The notes beneath the pieces are model-generated. The model was not told where the DNA came from. It saw only the letters and a program-made list of their open reading frames with translations, and did not search any database. A DNA stretch of 64,000 nt, taken from Zhengitettix transpicula. Lineage: Eukaryota; Arthropoda; Insecta; Orthoptera; Tetrigidae. The translations under genes were made by a program, and so were the position numbers. Positions 14,291-26,444 of the stretch are shown here, piece by piece. Every line of letters begins with the position of its first letter. Within the stretch, counting starts at the first letter, position 1. The stretch is from NCBI GenBank assembly GCA_037074705.1, contig CM073594.1, positions 60,198,509-60,262,508 on the forward strand. Direction: 5' to 3'.

Positions 14291-15183
14291 TATATATATT
14301 GTAATACCCAGTTAAGAAGGACATAAATTTTGTTCTTATTTCATCAGATTTGTTTACCAACTCAGACTGGGGATTCTTGAGAGGGTTGTATATAAAAAAA
14401 GATAATAATAAAATGATGGATAAGCGGCTCTTAGAGAAGGGGAGGACTACAATTGGACGTTTAGCGGCTCTTAGAGCTAATGGTTTTGACAGACATCTGG
14501 ACGGAACCCTAAAGGCATAATGACAGAAGTTTTATGGACATACAATTATATTAAAAGGAAATGTTTATTTTAATTGTATTGAGTGGCTCTCGGAGCGTGA
14601 GAAAGCCAACAGTTGGTGTTTGTTTGGCGATCATGGAAACTGAAAAACTGTGAAAACAAGGGAATATTCTCGAGAGGAGGAAGCAGATAAAAGAAGTTGG
14701 ACTGGAGACCTCATAAGGAGTTGGACGTGAGAGTTGGAAGGAGATGGACGTGGAGTCGGGTGCTAGGATCTGAACGAGAAAGACATAGGAGTTGAATTTG
14801 TAGACCGCAAAGGAGGAGGACGTGGAGGCGGCGATTAATATTCGGTCAAATTGAATGATGGCCGTGCCTAAAAATAAAATAAACGTTTTAGTCCATGCAA
14901 GCAGTCAGGAGCCGGGATATAAAGAAAAGGATAAAGTGAACGTGTCTGTGAAGCATGTGTAAAAGTCTGTGCACAGAAGGGAATTGTAGAGTTAAGAGCA
15001 TTCCTGAAAACCCCAAATAAAATTGTAAGTAAACATTCAGTAATAAATTCTGTAAATTGTTAAATAAGGGTATTGAGTCAGATTTCGTTTCATTTCGTTT
15101 TCATTTTATTTAATTGCATTGTTTAAATTGTAAATTTTAGTTTTCCGTTTCCTTATCAACCCAGTAAAGACCCGGGGGTACAG
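14291..15183 (+). mobile_element. LTR-like element, copy 1 (probable solo LTR)
   Basis: Starts TGTAATACCCAGTTAAGAAG and ends ...CCCAGTAAAGACCCGGGGGTACA, so it has TG...CA ends over about 890 bp. It contains AAATAAAATTG-type polyadenylation sequence near 15010. It carries the GCGGCTCTTAGAG motif shared with the inverted copy at 47.5-48.3 kb. There is no coding sequence. Flanking target duplications are not obvious. Confidence 0.5.
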
Positions 15184-15229
15184 ACTCTGATTTATAAAAT
15201 ATAACTAGATTATTACTGTAATTTAATCG

Positions 15230-16925
15230 CATAAACTATCGATATTGGAGTCTAAATCAGGGTTATGGATGTCAATGACTTTAATTATGGCATTAGACTT
15301 ACCGTTTAACTTCCCCAACGAGGGGTTGAAGGGGGTTTAAATTTCCAACGTGTTAAACGGTTGATGTTTGCGTAGAATAAATAATTGTCGGAGTCAATGA
15401 CATTGATAATATATCTATTGATGTTGTTTGTAAAATTTCAACCCCTTTCGGTACGAGAGCGGAGCACCCATAGTTTTGGGAGTGGACTAGCATTACAAGA
15501 AAATAATGCAAATACAACCGAGATTGTAGTCAAAGCCAGGGTTATAGATTTCGCTGAGTTTAATTATGATATTCAATAGGTGATTCAAACCCCTGGGGTG
15601 GGGGTGGACGGGGGTGGAACATATTAAACGGTAGATATTTGCGTGGAATAAATAATTGTCGCGGTTAATTGGATTGATAATATTTCTACCGAAGTTGTAT
15701 GTGCAAAATTTCAACCCCTTTCAGCATCCTTTAGGGATGAGTGGACGGGGGTTGAAATATTCAAACATACCAAAAACTCCGATATTGGAGTCCCAAATAA
15801 ATATTATAATGGCTCAACGAGACTGATAGTGTTTCTACCGATGTTATCTGTGTAAAAATCAACTCTTTACAGCATGAAAGTAGCAACATTAGGGGTGGAG
15901 GTGGACGCGCGTTAGAAGAAAATAACGAGTATACAACCGAGATTGGAGTCATATCCAGGGTTATAGGTGGCTCTGAGTGTAATTATGACATTCAACTTGA
16001 CATTTAACCCCCAGGGACGGGTACTGTAGGGGATGGAAATTTTTAAACGTTCAATTGACGTTGATATTTGCTTTTAATATTTATATTTAGAATTCATTCG
16101 ATTGATAATGTTTCTACGACTTTGTTTGTGTATAATTTCAACCCCTTTCGAAGTGAGGCAGGAAGCACGGGCGGGGTGGGGGTTTAAGGCAGTTACAAAA
16201 AATAATGCGAAAACAGATCGGGGTTATAGATGTCACTGAATTTATATATGAGAACCTGGGTAGCGCGAAGAGTTTTGTGGGGGTTGGAGGGCTGGACGGA
16301 CGTGGGCGGCGGTAGAATGTTCAAAAATGTTAACCTGTCGATATTTGCGTTAAATAAATATTTTGCGGGGTCAATGATACTCATAATATTTATAAATATA
16401 TTTTCTGTGTATAATTACAAACCCTATGGGCATAGGAGGAGATCACGCTTAGGGGAGAATTTATGTGACAACGTGGGTAACGCGCGTAGGTGGGAGGGCT
16501 GGACGGACGTGGGCGGCGGTAGAATGTTCAAAAATGTTATCCTGTCGATATTTGCGTCAAATAAATATTTTCCGGGGTCAATGAGACTCATAATATTTCT
16601 AAATATATTCTGTGTATGAGTAAAAACCTTATCGGTTTGGGAGGAGATAACCATGAAGTGTAGGGTGGAGTTGCATAAAAATAAAATCCGAGATTGGAGT
16701 CGAATCCGGGGTTATGGATGTAGCTCAGTTTCATTGTAACAAACTGGATATTGCTTGGGGTTGGGCAGGGATTCTGGGCGGGGGTAGAAATTTCCAAACA
16801 ATGTAACCGGCCGATAACACATTTAGGGATAGGGGCTGAGTTGCGTTACTAAAAATATAGAAAAAATCGGGGGTAATGGATAAATGACATCTCGGGCAAT
16901 GCCGGGAACCTAGCTAGTATTTAAT
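15230..16925 (+). repeat. Helitron-like repeat array
   Basis: Five or so degenerate units of 200-400 bp. Recurring blocks are AAACGGTTGATGTTTGCGT, AATAAATAATTGTCG, TTTCAACCCCTTTCGG, GGGGTGGACGGG and GAGATTGGAGTC. Two units (16284-16400 and 16492-16610) are nearly identical with a 208-bp period. The 3' end CTCGGGCAATGCCGGGAACCTAG resembles a Helitron end: a short hairpin then CTAG. Frames inside (16230-16619) arise from the repeat. Confidence 0.6.
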
Positions 16926-17703
16926 AATTAACACAATGTTTCATCCTCAGTCTAGGACTTCCTCATGTATGAAGTGGATTTGGAGTATTACATATGAAAA
17001 ATATCCTAATATAAAATATATTTAAACAGTTTTTAACTAAATCTTTTATCACATTATATAAAATAGATTTAAATTTAATTTCCATTATATTATTCGATAG
17101 CCCAATAGCCCATTGTGGGCCTTGGTCTATCAAGGTGACTGCCCGACTGTCATCTTGCATGACACAATCTGGTTTTAGGAGTGGCACATGGTCAGTTTGT
17201 CCATTCTCCCTGAGTCTTAACCTCACATTTCATGTTCAGTAGAATTTCTGCAATACCAAATATAACCAAAATGAGCATTATATTTTTGTTGCACGAAATG
17301 CATTCGTTTTGTTTTTGGTTTTAGTATTTGTTGGAGAAAATCAAATTTATTTGCTTGTTCAGTCATTTACTCTTTGACACGACAGTTTTGTGTGTTTTGA
17401 CACTTGGGAGTTAGTTATGTTTTGTTTCTGTTCCATTTGGATAGGACATGCTTCTTTTTCTTTAATAGTATTAACATTGTAACTTACAGAATGTAAATAG
17501 TTATGAATGATACACAGACAATGACATTGTTTAATATAATTATTACTTTAATTTTTAGATATAAACCATTAGTAGCTACTTCCTCAGTCAACTTTTAAAT
17601 GTATTGTAGGATATTACTTTTAAAAAGAAAGAGCATTTACTAAAAATAAATTATTTACAACTGTTTACTCACAATATAATAATGGGTATGTATTGAGAAA
17701 TGT

Positions 17704-17928
17704 ATGAGAATGGTACTGTTGTATGCTACAATTATGATAATTGTAAGCAGCACAAGTGCAGAAAGCTATTCAACTGTATGTTGTTTTGTCATTAGCAACA
17801 AAAGTTTGTTTAAAATTAATATTCATGGTTACTTCAATAAAGCATTATATTCCTTTCAAAAGTATGTTGGATTTATTGCCTTGACTAAATTCTGCATGGT
17901 TCCACATCTATGCTCCAATTTGTATTGA
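17704..17928 (+). CDS. Tentative small secreted Cys-containing peptide ORF
   Basis: A 74-aa frame starting with a good signal-type sequence (MRMVLLYATIMIIVSSTSA, then ESYST) and a mature part with four Cys (VCCFVIS, FCMVP, HLCSN). A phase-0 donor-like GTATGT lies right after ...ESYST at 17776, the position where the cluster's signal exons end, so the signal could instead be an exon spliced to an unidentified partner. An acceptor TTATTTCAG near 18779 opens a Cys-containing frame (18783-18989), but not in phase. No promoter was recognised. It could be a chance ORF. Confidence 0.2.
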   Translation: MRMVLLYATIMIIVSSTSAESYSTVCCFVISNKSLFKINIHGYFNKALYSFQKYVGFIALTKFCMVPHLCSNLY

Positions 17929-19994
17929 TAAAAAATAATGATTCTTTTGATCTAAACTCAAGAGATCTTTTCAGTATTTCTCTCATTAAATCCAAATTAT
18001 CACACTTATTATATTAATTTTAAAAAATAAAGACTGATATACTTGCATAGAGTTTTTAAAATCTTTGTTCACCTTCCACTCATCCACATTATAGATAAGG
18101 AACTTATTTAATATAACCACATATGCATGGTTTACAAAATACTGAGAACTTCATTATTCCAGTGAAAAGCAGAGTGTAAGTGTAGAAATGTTAAGTAATA
18201 CATGTAATTAATGACCAGTATAACAGACAATAACCGAAATTAATGTTGAACAATACATCATTTAAATGTGAGTATACGTGTATATCAACTGTTATTGTAA
18301 TATTTGTCAATACTAGCATCAGACTCCATATCTGTTATTTTCTGATATACGTGTTAATTATGTTCTCAAATGTTAAGTTGATGGAATAGTCTGGAGAAAA
18401 ATTAATGATAATATGAGTTCCAACTGTTCAAATAAATTTCTGAGATTGTATTAACTAAATCACACAAATGGCTGTAGATATTACCTATAATATGATATAA
18501 GTTTCTTATTTTATGATTTATTTTTGTCCGTGTGTGGAGCATAGTGTGCAGTGCTTGTTTTGAGTACAGTTTAAAACAAGCAATTTCTGAATTACATTCA
18601 ATTCTTTTTTGAGACAAGTTTTATAAAACAATAAAATAATGATGGCTCACATGTTTGAAGAGATTAGCAAGACCAGAACTGTGGATAAATAAAGCTTGTT
18701 CTCCTTCAGAAAAAGGGAAATTCAGAGCAAGAGTTTGGAAGTCTGAACACACAAATTAATAGACATTATTTATTTCAGACTAGTGATAAAAATTACCACA
18801 AGTGCCTACCAAATACTATTATTGAATGGATATACCATAAAATTCTTCAAGTGGCACTTGACTAATGTCACCAAATTTCAAAACAGACCATTCTCATACA
18901 ACTGTTTGAACAACAGGGAAAGACACTGCCATACATGGATATCTCAACCATGTTTTACCCTCTATAAGAGCAATTTTGTTGTTAAGTGATTATTACTATT
19001 ACACGAAAAAAAGTTCTCTGCTGAAGTCAATGAAACTAGATATTATAATTTTAGATGTAGTTTTCTCCTGAGAGTGATATGAAAGATTGCTTACTATGTT
19101 TCAACAACAGTACTTCCATAGCTTTCCTAGTCCTGAATGTAAGTATGTATTTTTCACACACATTTGTAATGCAGTCACCTGCACAGAATATTTATGCAAT
19201 TTTTACTGAGAAAAAGTATTACTGCATCTATTCAGATCTTATGTTTAATGGAAAATGAGGTCAAATATACAGATAAATAAATTTGTTGATTACCAGCTGA
19301 AATATAATATTTATTTATTCAACATCAACTGTGTTGTGCAGTTGTAACACTCTAGTCTCTTGTGATTTTAGTTTTCTTATCACCTAAAGAAAAAGAAATG
19401 TTGAGTGGTGTTTATAACATCACTTCATTTGTATGTATTTGGCTATTTTTCTTATTATAAAATGTGAATGTATATTCCAAAAATATTAAAATGAAAAAAT
19501 TATTACAATTATAGGATGATAAAAACATGTCTAATAAGACTAGTAGAGTGAAAATAGTCAAAGACCAGTTTATTTGTGTGTGATATTTTGAAGGAACTCA
19601 CCAATATAAACATGAAATAATAACTATGCCTTATATTCCAATCATAAAATCATACATATTTAAAATATGAATAATCAAAATTCTCAAAAGATAATTCATT
19701 AAAATGTTGTTTTCAGGTCAGATCAAAATTAAATTAAACAGCAGTGATATACTTTAAATGTTTATTTCACATCTAATTACCAGTTGCAATTAACAAGTGG
19801 GAATAAATTTATATATAAGGAGCTATTAAATTTCTCATTTCGTGTTATATTGGATTTTATGGAAATTGTGCTGAATAAAATTATTTAGTCAGCACAAAGC
19901 AAACATCAGGAAATGCAGTTTGAAATAATCGAAATCATTGTCAATTAAGGTAACAGACTTTTATTTAAAAATAAATATAATATAAAATTTGGCT

Positions 19995-20130
19995 AAGTTA
20001 CATATGTTTTGAATAAGAAAGGTAGCCATTCTGACAAAAAATTATAATATAAATACCACACAATAAAAATGTTGTGTGGTATTTATATTATCTTTCTTGG
20101 TCTTAATTAGCTATCTTTTTTATTCATTAT
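19995..20130. mobile_element. Foldback MITE, same family, internally deleted
   Basis: A short palindrome, ATAATATAAATACCACACAA then a small loop then TTGTGTGGTATTTATATTAT, with outer arms GGTAGCCA and GCTATC. It is the 62.9 kb family with its centre missing. It lies just downstream of the one-domain attacin-like gene. Confidence 0.55.
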
Positions 20131-20304
20131 TTTCAATCAATTGTAATTTTTTTTTCACTATTTACATATATTTTATTACACAAATAATAGTCATGGAATC
20201 TTTGGCTTAAAAATATTTTCATAAGCATTTTACATTGCATTTAATATGGAAGCAATGGTTTCAGTGTGTTTCTGCTGGACATATTTAAGTATTAAAGTAG
20301 TTCA

Positions 20305-21249
20305 TTAAAACTTGTGTGTGAAGGTAATTCCACCACTGTACTGGGGCTTCCCTGCTCCTGGTCCATTGAATACACGATGCCATTCTCCTTGTCCATCAAG
20401 TCTTGAATTTCCATTCTTGCTAGTCCATATATTTCCCTGAGCCTGGGCACCAACAACAGTCCCAACACCCTTCTCTCGATGGATGTCAACATCAATTTTT
20501 CCTCTTTCTTTATTCTGTCGCCGTACCCTAGTCTCCTAAAAAAATATAAAATTTTACTTTGAGAAAAACCTTGTTGTGTACTAATGGTAATGATATTGTG
20601 AGAAAAAGTTTTGTATTTAACTGGTTTCAATTAAGATGAAAAGATTTAAAGAGTAATCAGTTTTGGTAGCATTTTCATTATACATGTGTGTTAAAATAGC
20701 CCCTTTATTATTTGGTCACCATTGGGTTGGAAACAGAGTTTAAATTAAAATTTGGAAGCAGAGTTGAAACTACAGTTACAATATTAATTTCATTCACATT
20801 CAAGCAACTAAATCTACAAAATTGGTACCATTGGTGCCTACCAAGGCAGTCATACAAATATTCCTTGTTTATTTTGAAACGTGTAATAAAAATGTATTAA
20901 TCCTCCGAAACATTCAGTACTGTTTTTATATGAAAAGGCTGAGTATTTTAAAAGTATAAAATACCATCTACAAATTATTTTGTAAAACAATTTTATGTAT
21001 ATATTTTTGTAATAACAATGAACGGGTTACTGGCTTAACTGTGGTGGGCAATTAAGCCATTTTCTCTTCACCCCTATATCTCTTTCCTAACAACATCACT
21101 ATTATTTTGACTGCATCACATTATCTCTATTTTCTTTCTACACAATAAATCAAATAAATAATACATTACAACTGTTCACTTACTGGTTCCAAAGGAGCCG
21201 CCAAGCTTATAGCAATGAGGCAAGCAATAATAAATATAAAAGCCTTCAT
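20305..21249 (-). CDS. One-domain attacin/diptericin-like secreted antimicrobial peptide
   Basis: Two coding exons. Exon 21249-21184 encodes MKAFIFIIACLIAISLAAPLEP-type signal sequence (22 aa, described in part: MKAFIFIIACLIAISLAA then PLEP) and ends at a GTAAGT donor in phase 0. Exon 20535-20305 follows a T-rich TAG acceptor and encodes 76 residues to TAA. The second exon opens ETRVRRQ, so RVRR looks like a furin-type site releasing a roughly 70-residue mature peptide with N-terminal Gln. Its core (DVDIHREKGVG, GNIWTSKNG, DGQGEWHRV, GPGAGKPQYSGG, then THKF) matches either domain of the gene at 42852-44711 almost position by position and is the Gly-rich G-domain type of attacins and diptericins, which act on Gram-negative outer membranes. 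The product is 98 aa, shorter than classical attacins because it has one domain. A TTTTTTCAG acceptor at 21269 gives a 19-nt leader before the ATG, implying a 5' UTR intron up to about 23.2 kb. Antibacterial function is inferred from the family. Confidence 0.85.
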
Positions 21250-22249
21250 TTTGAGTTTGAACGGTTCTCTGAAAAAATAGAATCAATCAGTCACCCTCAG
21301 ATAAATAACAGAAAATGACAAAGAATATTTGATAACAAGTGATTAATAATATATTAATTGTCACAGATAAGGTATTTCAAAAATATATTTTTTAATTTTA
21401 TCAGTGTAATATTTATATAAATTCTCTTATTGTGTCAGTAAAAAATTACTTACACCTAAGTAGCAATGTAACGCCCTGTAGAAGATTAGGGTGTCTAATA
21501 TAACTTTCTATTAGAAAATTTTTACAATTGAAAATTTGGAAAATAAACTAAAGTTGTTGGATGAAGAGGACAGCATAAGGGCAAGGAAGAGAAAGAAATT
21601 TAAAATTGTTACCTGTAAAACCAAAAGTCCTGAATGTATAAATATATAGTGATTGAATTAAGTTTACAGAACTTGAGTTTAGGTTGAACTTGTAAATACA
21701 ATGATGGTGTCCAACAAATAAATAGAAGAATGAAACATAACAGAACCCTGAATGCCAGAAGCCAATGTAAGAATAAAAATCAGATTGAGTAAATTTGGAA
21801 GAAGCCTAAAATAAAGTATTTAAATCTAATATGATATTTTAACTTAAGTAGAACATATTCAAAGTAAAATGAGAACTCGCATGATGACATATAACTAGGA
21901 AATGCAATATGCAAGTAAGCAACATAAAGAAATATTGAGAAGATCATGTTTGAAAATAATAGAGGATCGCCTGAGGGAAGTAGGCATATTTTAACAAAAA
22001 ACAACTGCATGAAATAAATAAAATGTTTTATGGATATGTATAAAATAATTTTTAAAAGCATGTATATACAATATAATGATAATGCATTGAAATATTGACA
22101 TGTAATTTTAAATTTATTGTAATTATATAATCAGTAATGACCACAGAATAGAATAGATTCATTTTCTGTATATCCTCTTGAGAATCAGAGCAAGATGGAT
22201 GTGTAATAACCACAAGTGGAAAATACAGACAGAAAATTATCCTTTTTCC

Positions 22250-22920
22250 CACATCCTGAAAATCTCATCCATATTCACATAAGCTACCTATCCCAGGCTT
22301 AACCTAAACGCCTCGGCCTAACCACACTTGTTCAACTACTCTGAAAATGAATCACCAAAAGATTTAACCTTATCAAATGCCTATGTTCCAGAACTGGCAC
22401 CTCTCATCCTAAATCCCTCCTCCATACATGCAAAACCTTCATCTGCTCAGTAATAAACTGCATCCACATTGTTGATACTCACTTCTCACCACATCACCTT
22501 CAATCACCTAATGGCTCTGGGAAGGAGAAACTGCCACGTGTCTTTCTCTTCGCTTCCTATACCCATTCATCAACCTATCCAACACCATAACCTTCTAACT
22601 TTCCACACTCTCCACTAATCTTACCCATACAGTCATTGATCCTTTAAAAACTTAATCACAAAAGTGCTATCCAATTTACACCAATTGACAGAAACCTAAA
22701 TTTAAAATATACCTATTCCCTGTTAATCATCTTGCACAACCTAAAACAACAATACCTAGACTTACTAGTCCACTATACTATAACCATCCAATTCCATATT
22801 AGTTGGATTACGTTTCCCTACTCAAAAACAATACAAAATATTGTTTGCGCCAATACTTCATAAACACAACTCATGTCAAAAAAATAATTAGAATGTCTGC
22901 GCCCTTCACTTCCCCATCAA
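22250..22920. repeat. Strand-biased C-rich stretch, probably an old repeat
   Basis: The + strand is strikingly poor in G and rich in C and A (for example ACCTATCCCAGGCTTAACCT) for about 650 bp, unlike its surroundings, and has no long frame. It lies within the leader intron of the one-domain attacin-like gene. Confidence 0.4.
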
Positions 22921-23062
22921 AATAACAATAAAAGAAACATTATTCCAAATCCCCATGCTGAAGATGGACCCTGGCCGTAGAACAGCAAGAGACTCAGATG
23001 CTTGTATAACAATGACATCATCAGTCTTATGTTACATATTTCAAACCCAACAGTGAGTTGGG

Positions 23063-23180
<118 letters not shown>

Positions 23181-23197
23181 TAGCAAGCGGTGAGATC

Positions 23198-23335
23198 TGT
23201 TACCTGTACCTGTGCGAGTTGTTCCACTGAGGTACTGCTGATCACTGTCGCTTCTTGTTCCATACCTGCAGTTTGTATATATTTATACTATCGCTGAACG
23301 TGTCAGTACCGCGAACTGTAGTGATTCCCCCGGAC
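23198..23335 (-). promoter_or_regulatory. Likely promoter and non-coding first exon of the one-domain attacin-like gene
   Basis: On the minus strand an NF-kB-like GGGGAATCAC (23330-23321) lies about 35 bp upstream of TATAAAT (23287-23281). The start would fall near 23256. Donor-like CACAG|GTACAG or CAG|GTAACA ends the leader at 23210 or 23204. The intron would run about 1.9 kb to the acceptor at 21269. A GATA-like site (GATAAGC, near 23500) lies further upstream. Relish-type kB sites paired with GATA sites are the known control of insect antimicrobial peptide genes. Start and donor are inferred. Confidence 0.55.
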
Positions 23336-24630
23336 GTGCAGGACACAAGTGGGTCCAAGGACACACACATAGACACAATGAAGCTCCAAAGAACAGCATC
23401 TGGTTCCAGGCAGAGTATCGGGAAATGTCATCACAGTTTGACTCAAACGGGAAGAACGCTTACGTAAGAAGGATTCGTGAAACGCGCGTGGCCTTCCCCG
23501 CTTATCATCTGCTGCCGACGTTCAAGGTAACGAACCCATGATCTTCCAGGCAACTTAGAAAGAGTCCGGTGACGTTTAGAAAAATGTTAAAGAAACAGTA
23601 AATAATAGTTGGATTCGTCAGGAAGTGACATTTACTTACCAATATTAAACATAAGATATTGGACGTATATATTGATATTGCCTAAATTATCGGCCAAGTT
23701 TAAGCTTAATAACTGAAAACTAAAACACTTAATCTACCACAAGTAACTAATTTTTCCGCAATATAAAATTTAAGTTTGCCAGACAATTATAATCTAATAA
23801 ATATACAAATAAACGGCCAATTTGTCAGATAGAAATTGAGCTAAAATAAAATTAAAATATTATTACGTTTCGTCCACAATTTAAGGACTTCACCAGGTAG
23901 GAGAGCTGAATCAGCAAAATTTATACATGTTTAAATTTTTTGTAGTAGTTAATGAAAGTTGACTTTCCTGGTGAACCGTCAGGAACCTGTCAGTCAAGCT
24001 TTTAGCCGCGGAAACGTTGTGTTCTGGCAAAAATTATACTAAATTGATAGTCAGAGAATAATTTATTAATATCCATTGGGCTTCATGATAACATAGGATT
24101 GTCTCTACCAAAAATAAAAGAGAGGAAGTTCAATTTTTCTTGAAAATATAATAAAATGTCTGTTAGCTTTAGACTAATTAGATGAAGAAGTAGCCAATCA
24201 ATAAAGAGAAATATTTTATCATTCAGTTTAGTCTGCTAATTGGGTACTTCATTATCTAATTGAGAACCATTTATTAAAACTCCTTTCGTCTCCATGGCAT
24301 TAAGTTTATCTATACCAAACCATAACATTAATTAATTGTGATAAAAATAATTTAAGTCCAATTCCATATCCAAATGAATTATAATTACAGCAGGTAATGC
24401 GGATAGAGCATGTTTTTGAAACCCTACTCAAAACATATTTATATAACACCAATTTTTGTCTGATATTAATAGAAGAATTTGGCAATGATATAAAATTGAA
24501 CTTTAATATTCCAAACTTCACTGAACATTTGATGCAGTCCAAAATTAATGACGAAACAGTGTGTTGTTGCATTTTACTTTATGACTTTTTTTGTCCGATT
24601 TATTTAGATAACATTAAGTTACCTGGCTAA

Positions 24631-25180
24631 ATGATTCACTGTATATTTGTCCAATTCCTTCACAATTTTTTTACAGTTATTATCATAATTGGATATAATT
24701 ATATTATAATAACACAAGAAATTAAAATATTGCAAAGATGGAGAGATTTTTTCCAAGAAATATTCAACCTTTCTAATAAAACAAAGGTAAAATTAATAGA
24801 AAATGAACAGACGACTGAAGAAGACGAAATAACTGAACCTACATTTAATTAAATATGTTATATAATAAACCACCTAAAGCAAAATAAAGCGGCTGGATCC
24901 GACAACATACCTCCTGAATTAATAAAATTCGGAGGAAGAATTCTCGAGAAAGAAATTCATAATTTAATACATAAAGTCTGTAAGTATAAGCAAATGCAAT
25001 GGAACGAAGGTATTATAGTTCTAGTTTTCAAAAAATGAAACAAACATGAATGTAAGAACTATAAACCCATAGCACTCTTAAACACAGTATATAAAATATT
25101 TGCTATTCTATTAAACAATAGGCTGACAACTATAGTCGAAAGCAAAATAAGTGACTGTCAAGCTGGATTCCGTCAAAATA
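24631..25180 (+). mobile_element. RTE-like LINE, 5' part (reverse transcriptase N-terminal region)
   Basis: Translates with several stops as LINE reverse transcriptase: LQRWRDFFQEIFN, NKAAGSDNIPPELIKFGG, NYKPIALLNTVYKIFA, ISDCQAGFRQN. The frame is interrupted exactly at the mariner insertion and continues on the other side. In-frame stops make it a dead copy. Confidence 0.8.
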
Positions 25181-26442
25181 CCACTGTGATCAAAAAGTAA
25201 GATGAAATTGTCATTTAAAACTCCCGGGTATTAGGAAGGCAGGTAAATTTTTTTTCCTAGGTTGGTAGGACTGTCTATAATATTTGCCAAGCGTCTGTTT
25301 GTTAAAAGGTTTAATTATCTCCGAGTTACACGTGTTTTTGTAAACAACCAAAAGTGAATTTTTCGATTTTTGCAATGGGTGATTTTGTTGAGCAAAGAAC
25401 TTGCATCAAATTTTGTTTGCGGAACGAATATTCTTGTGCGTACACGTTGAATATGCTGCGGAAGGCCTTTGGTGATAAAACTATGACACAAATAAACGTT
25501 TATAAGTGGTACAACGAGTTCAAAGAGGGCCAAGAACGCGTTGAAGACGAACCGCGCTCTGGACGACCATCAACGTCTACCGACGAGGGCCACGTCCAAA
25601 GTATCAAAGATTTGGTGCTTGAAAATCGTCGATGGACAGTTAGAGATCTCGCTGATAGTGTTGGAATATCATTTGGCTCAGCCCAAACCATTTTGAAGAA
25701 TGTTTTGTGTCTCAAACGCGTCAAGTCTCGATTGGTGCCAAAATCGCTCAATTTTTTGGAACAAAAGCGTCGCGTTGATGTGTGTGAAACTTTGCTGACT
25801 GACTATCAGGACCAATTGAAATGCATCATTACTGGAGACGAGAATTGTATTTACGCATTCGACCCTGAAAACTCCGACCAATCCAGCGAATAACATGCAA
25901 AAGGTGAAGCAAGACCGAAAAGACCACGGCAAAGTCGATCGAAAATCAAGATCATGTTGACAGTTTTCTTTGATTATCGTGGTGTGGTGCACTATGAATT
26001 CCTTTCGCCGGGCCAAACTGTCAACAAAGAATATTATTTGAGCGTTATGCGTTGTTTGCGTGAAGCTATTCGTCTGAAACGGCCGGAATTATGGGCGAAC
26101 AACTCTTGGTTCCTTCATCACGATAATGCACCAGGTCATACTGCATTGGTTCTTCGCGACTTTTTTGCTCCGTGCGACTTCTGGCTATTCAGCAAACTCA
26201 AAAGGCCAATGCGGGGACGCCGTTTTGACACGATTGAGGAGATAAAAACCGAATCGAAGAAGGTCTTGAAGGCTATACCGGAAAAAGACTATTCCGACTC
26301 TTTCGAGAACTGGAAAAAGCGTTGGAAAAAGTGAGTTTTATCGGACGGGGATTACTTTGAAGGGGATGAAATTGATTTGGAAGAATAAATGAAGAATTTA
26401 TATATTTTTAAATAAATTCACCTTACTTTTTGTTCACAGTGG
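25181..26442 (+). mobile_element. mariner-family transposon, defective
   Basis: 1.26 kb element with inverted ends (CCACTGTGAtCAAAAAGTAAG at the left; the same with a for t at the right) and flanking TA duplications at 25179-25180 and 26443-26444. The transposase lies in two frames. 25354-25893 holds the helix-turn-helix region and the first catalytic aspartate (TGDEN). 25954-26334 holds HHDNAPGH (second aspartate) and the C-terminus (APCDFWLFSKLK). A frameshift near 25890 separates them. The segment between LRDFF and APCDFW, which normally carries the third aspartate (YSPDL), is deleted, so the element cannot move itself. It sits inside an RTE-like LINE. Confidence 0.9.
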
Positions 26443-26444
26443 TA

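Noticed and set aside
16230..16619. 129-aa + strand ORF with internal repeats
   Set aside because: Product of the 208-bp tandem unit in the Helitron-like array.
15230..16925. CRISPR-like or satellite array
   Set aside because: Unit lengths are irregular (200-400 bp), the units are dispersed elsewhere in the window, and the genome is an insect's.
20292..20630. 112-aa minus-strand ORF over the one-domain attacin-like exon
   Set aside because: Out of frame with the attacin motifs and extends into the intron; the spliced frame explains the sequence.
23236..23516. Open + strand frame of about 95 residues ending at a GTAACG donor-like site
   Set aside because: No start codon at its beginning and it overlaps the minus-strand kB/TATA promoter, which accounts for the GC-richer composition.
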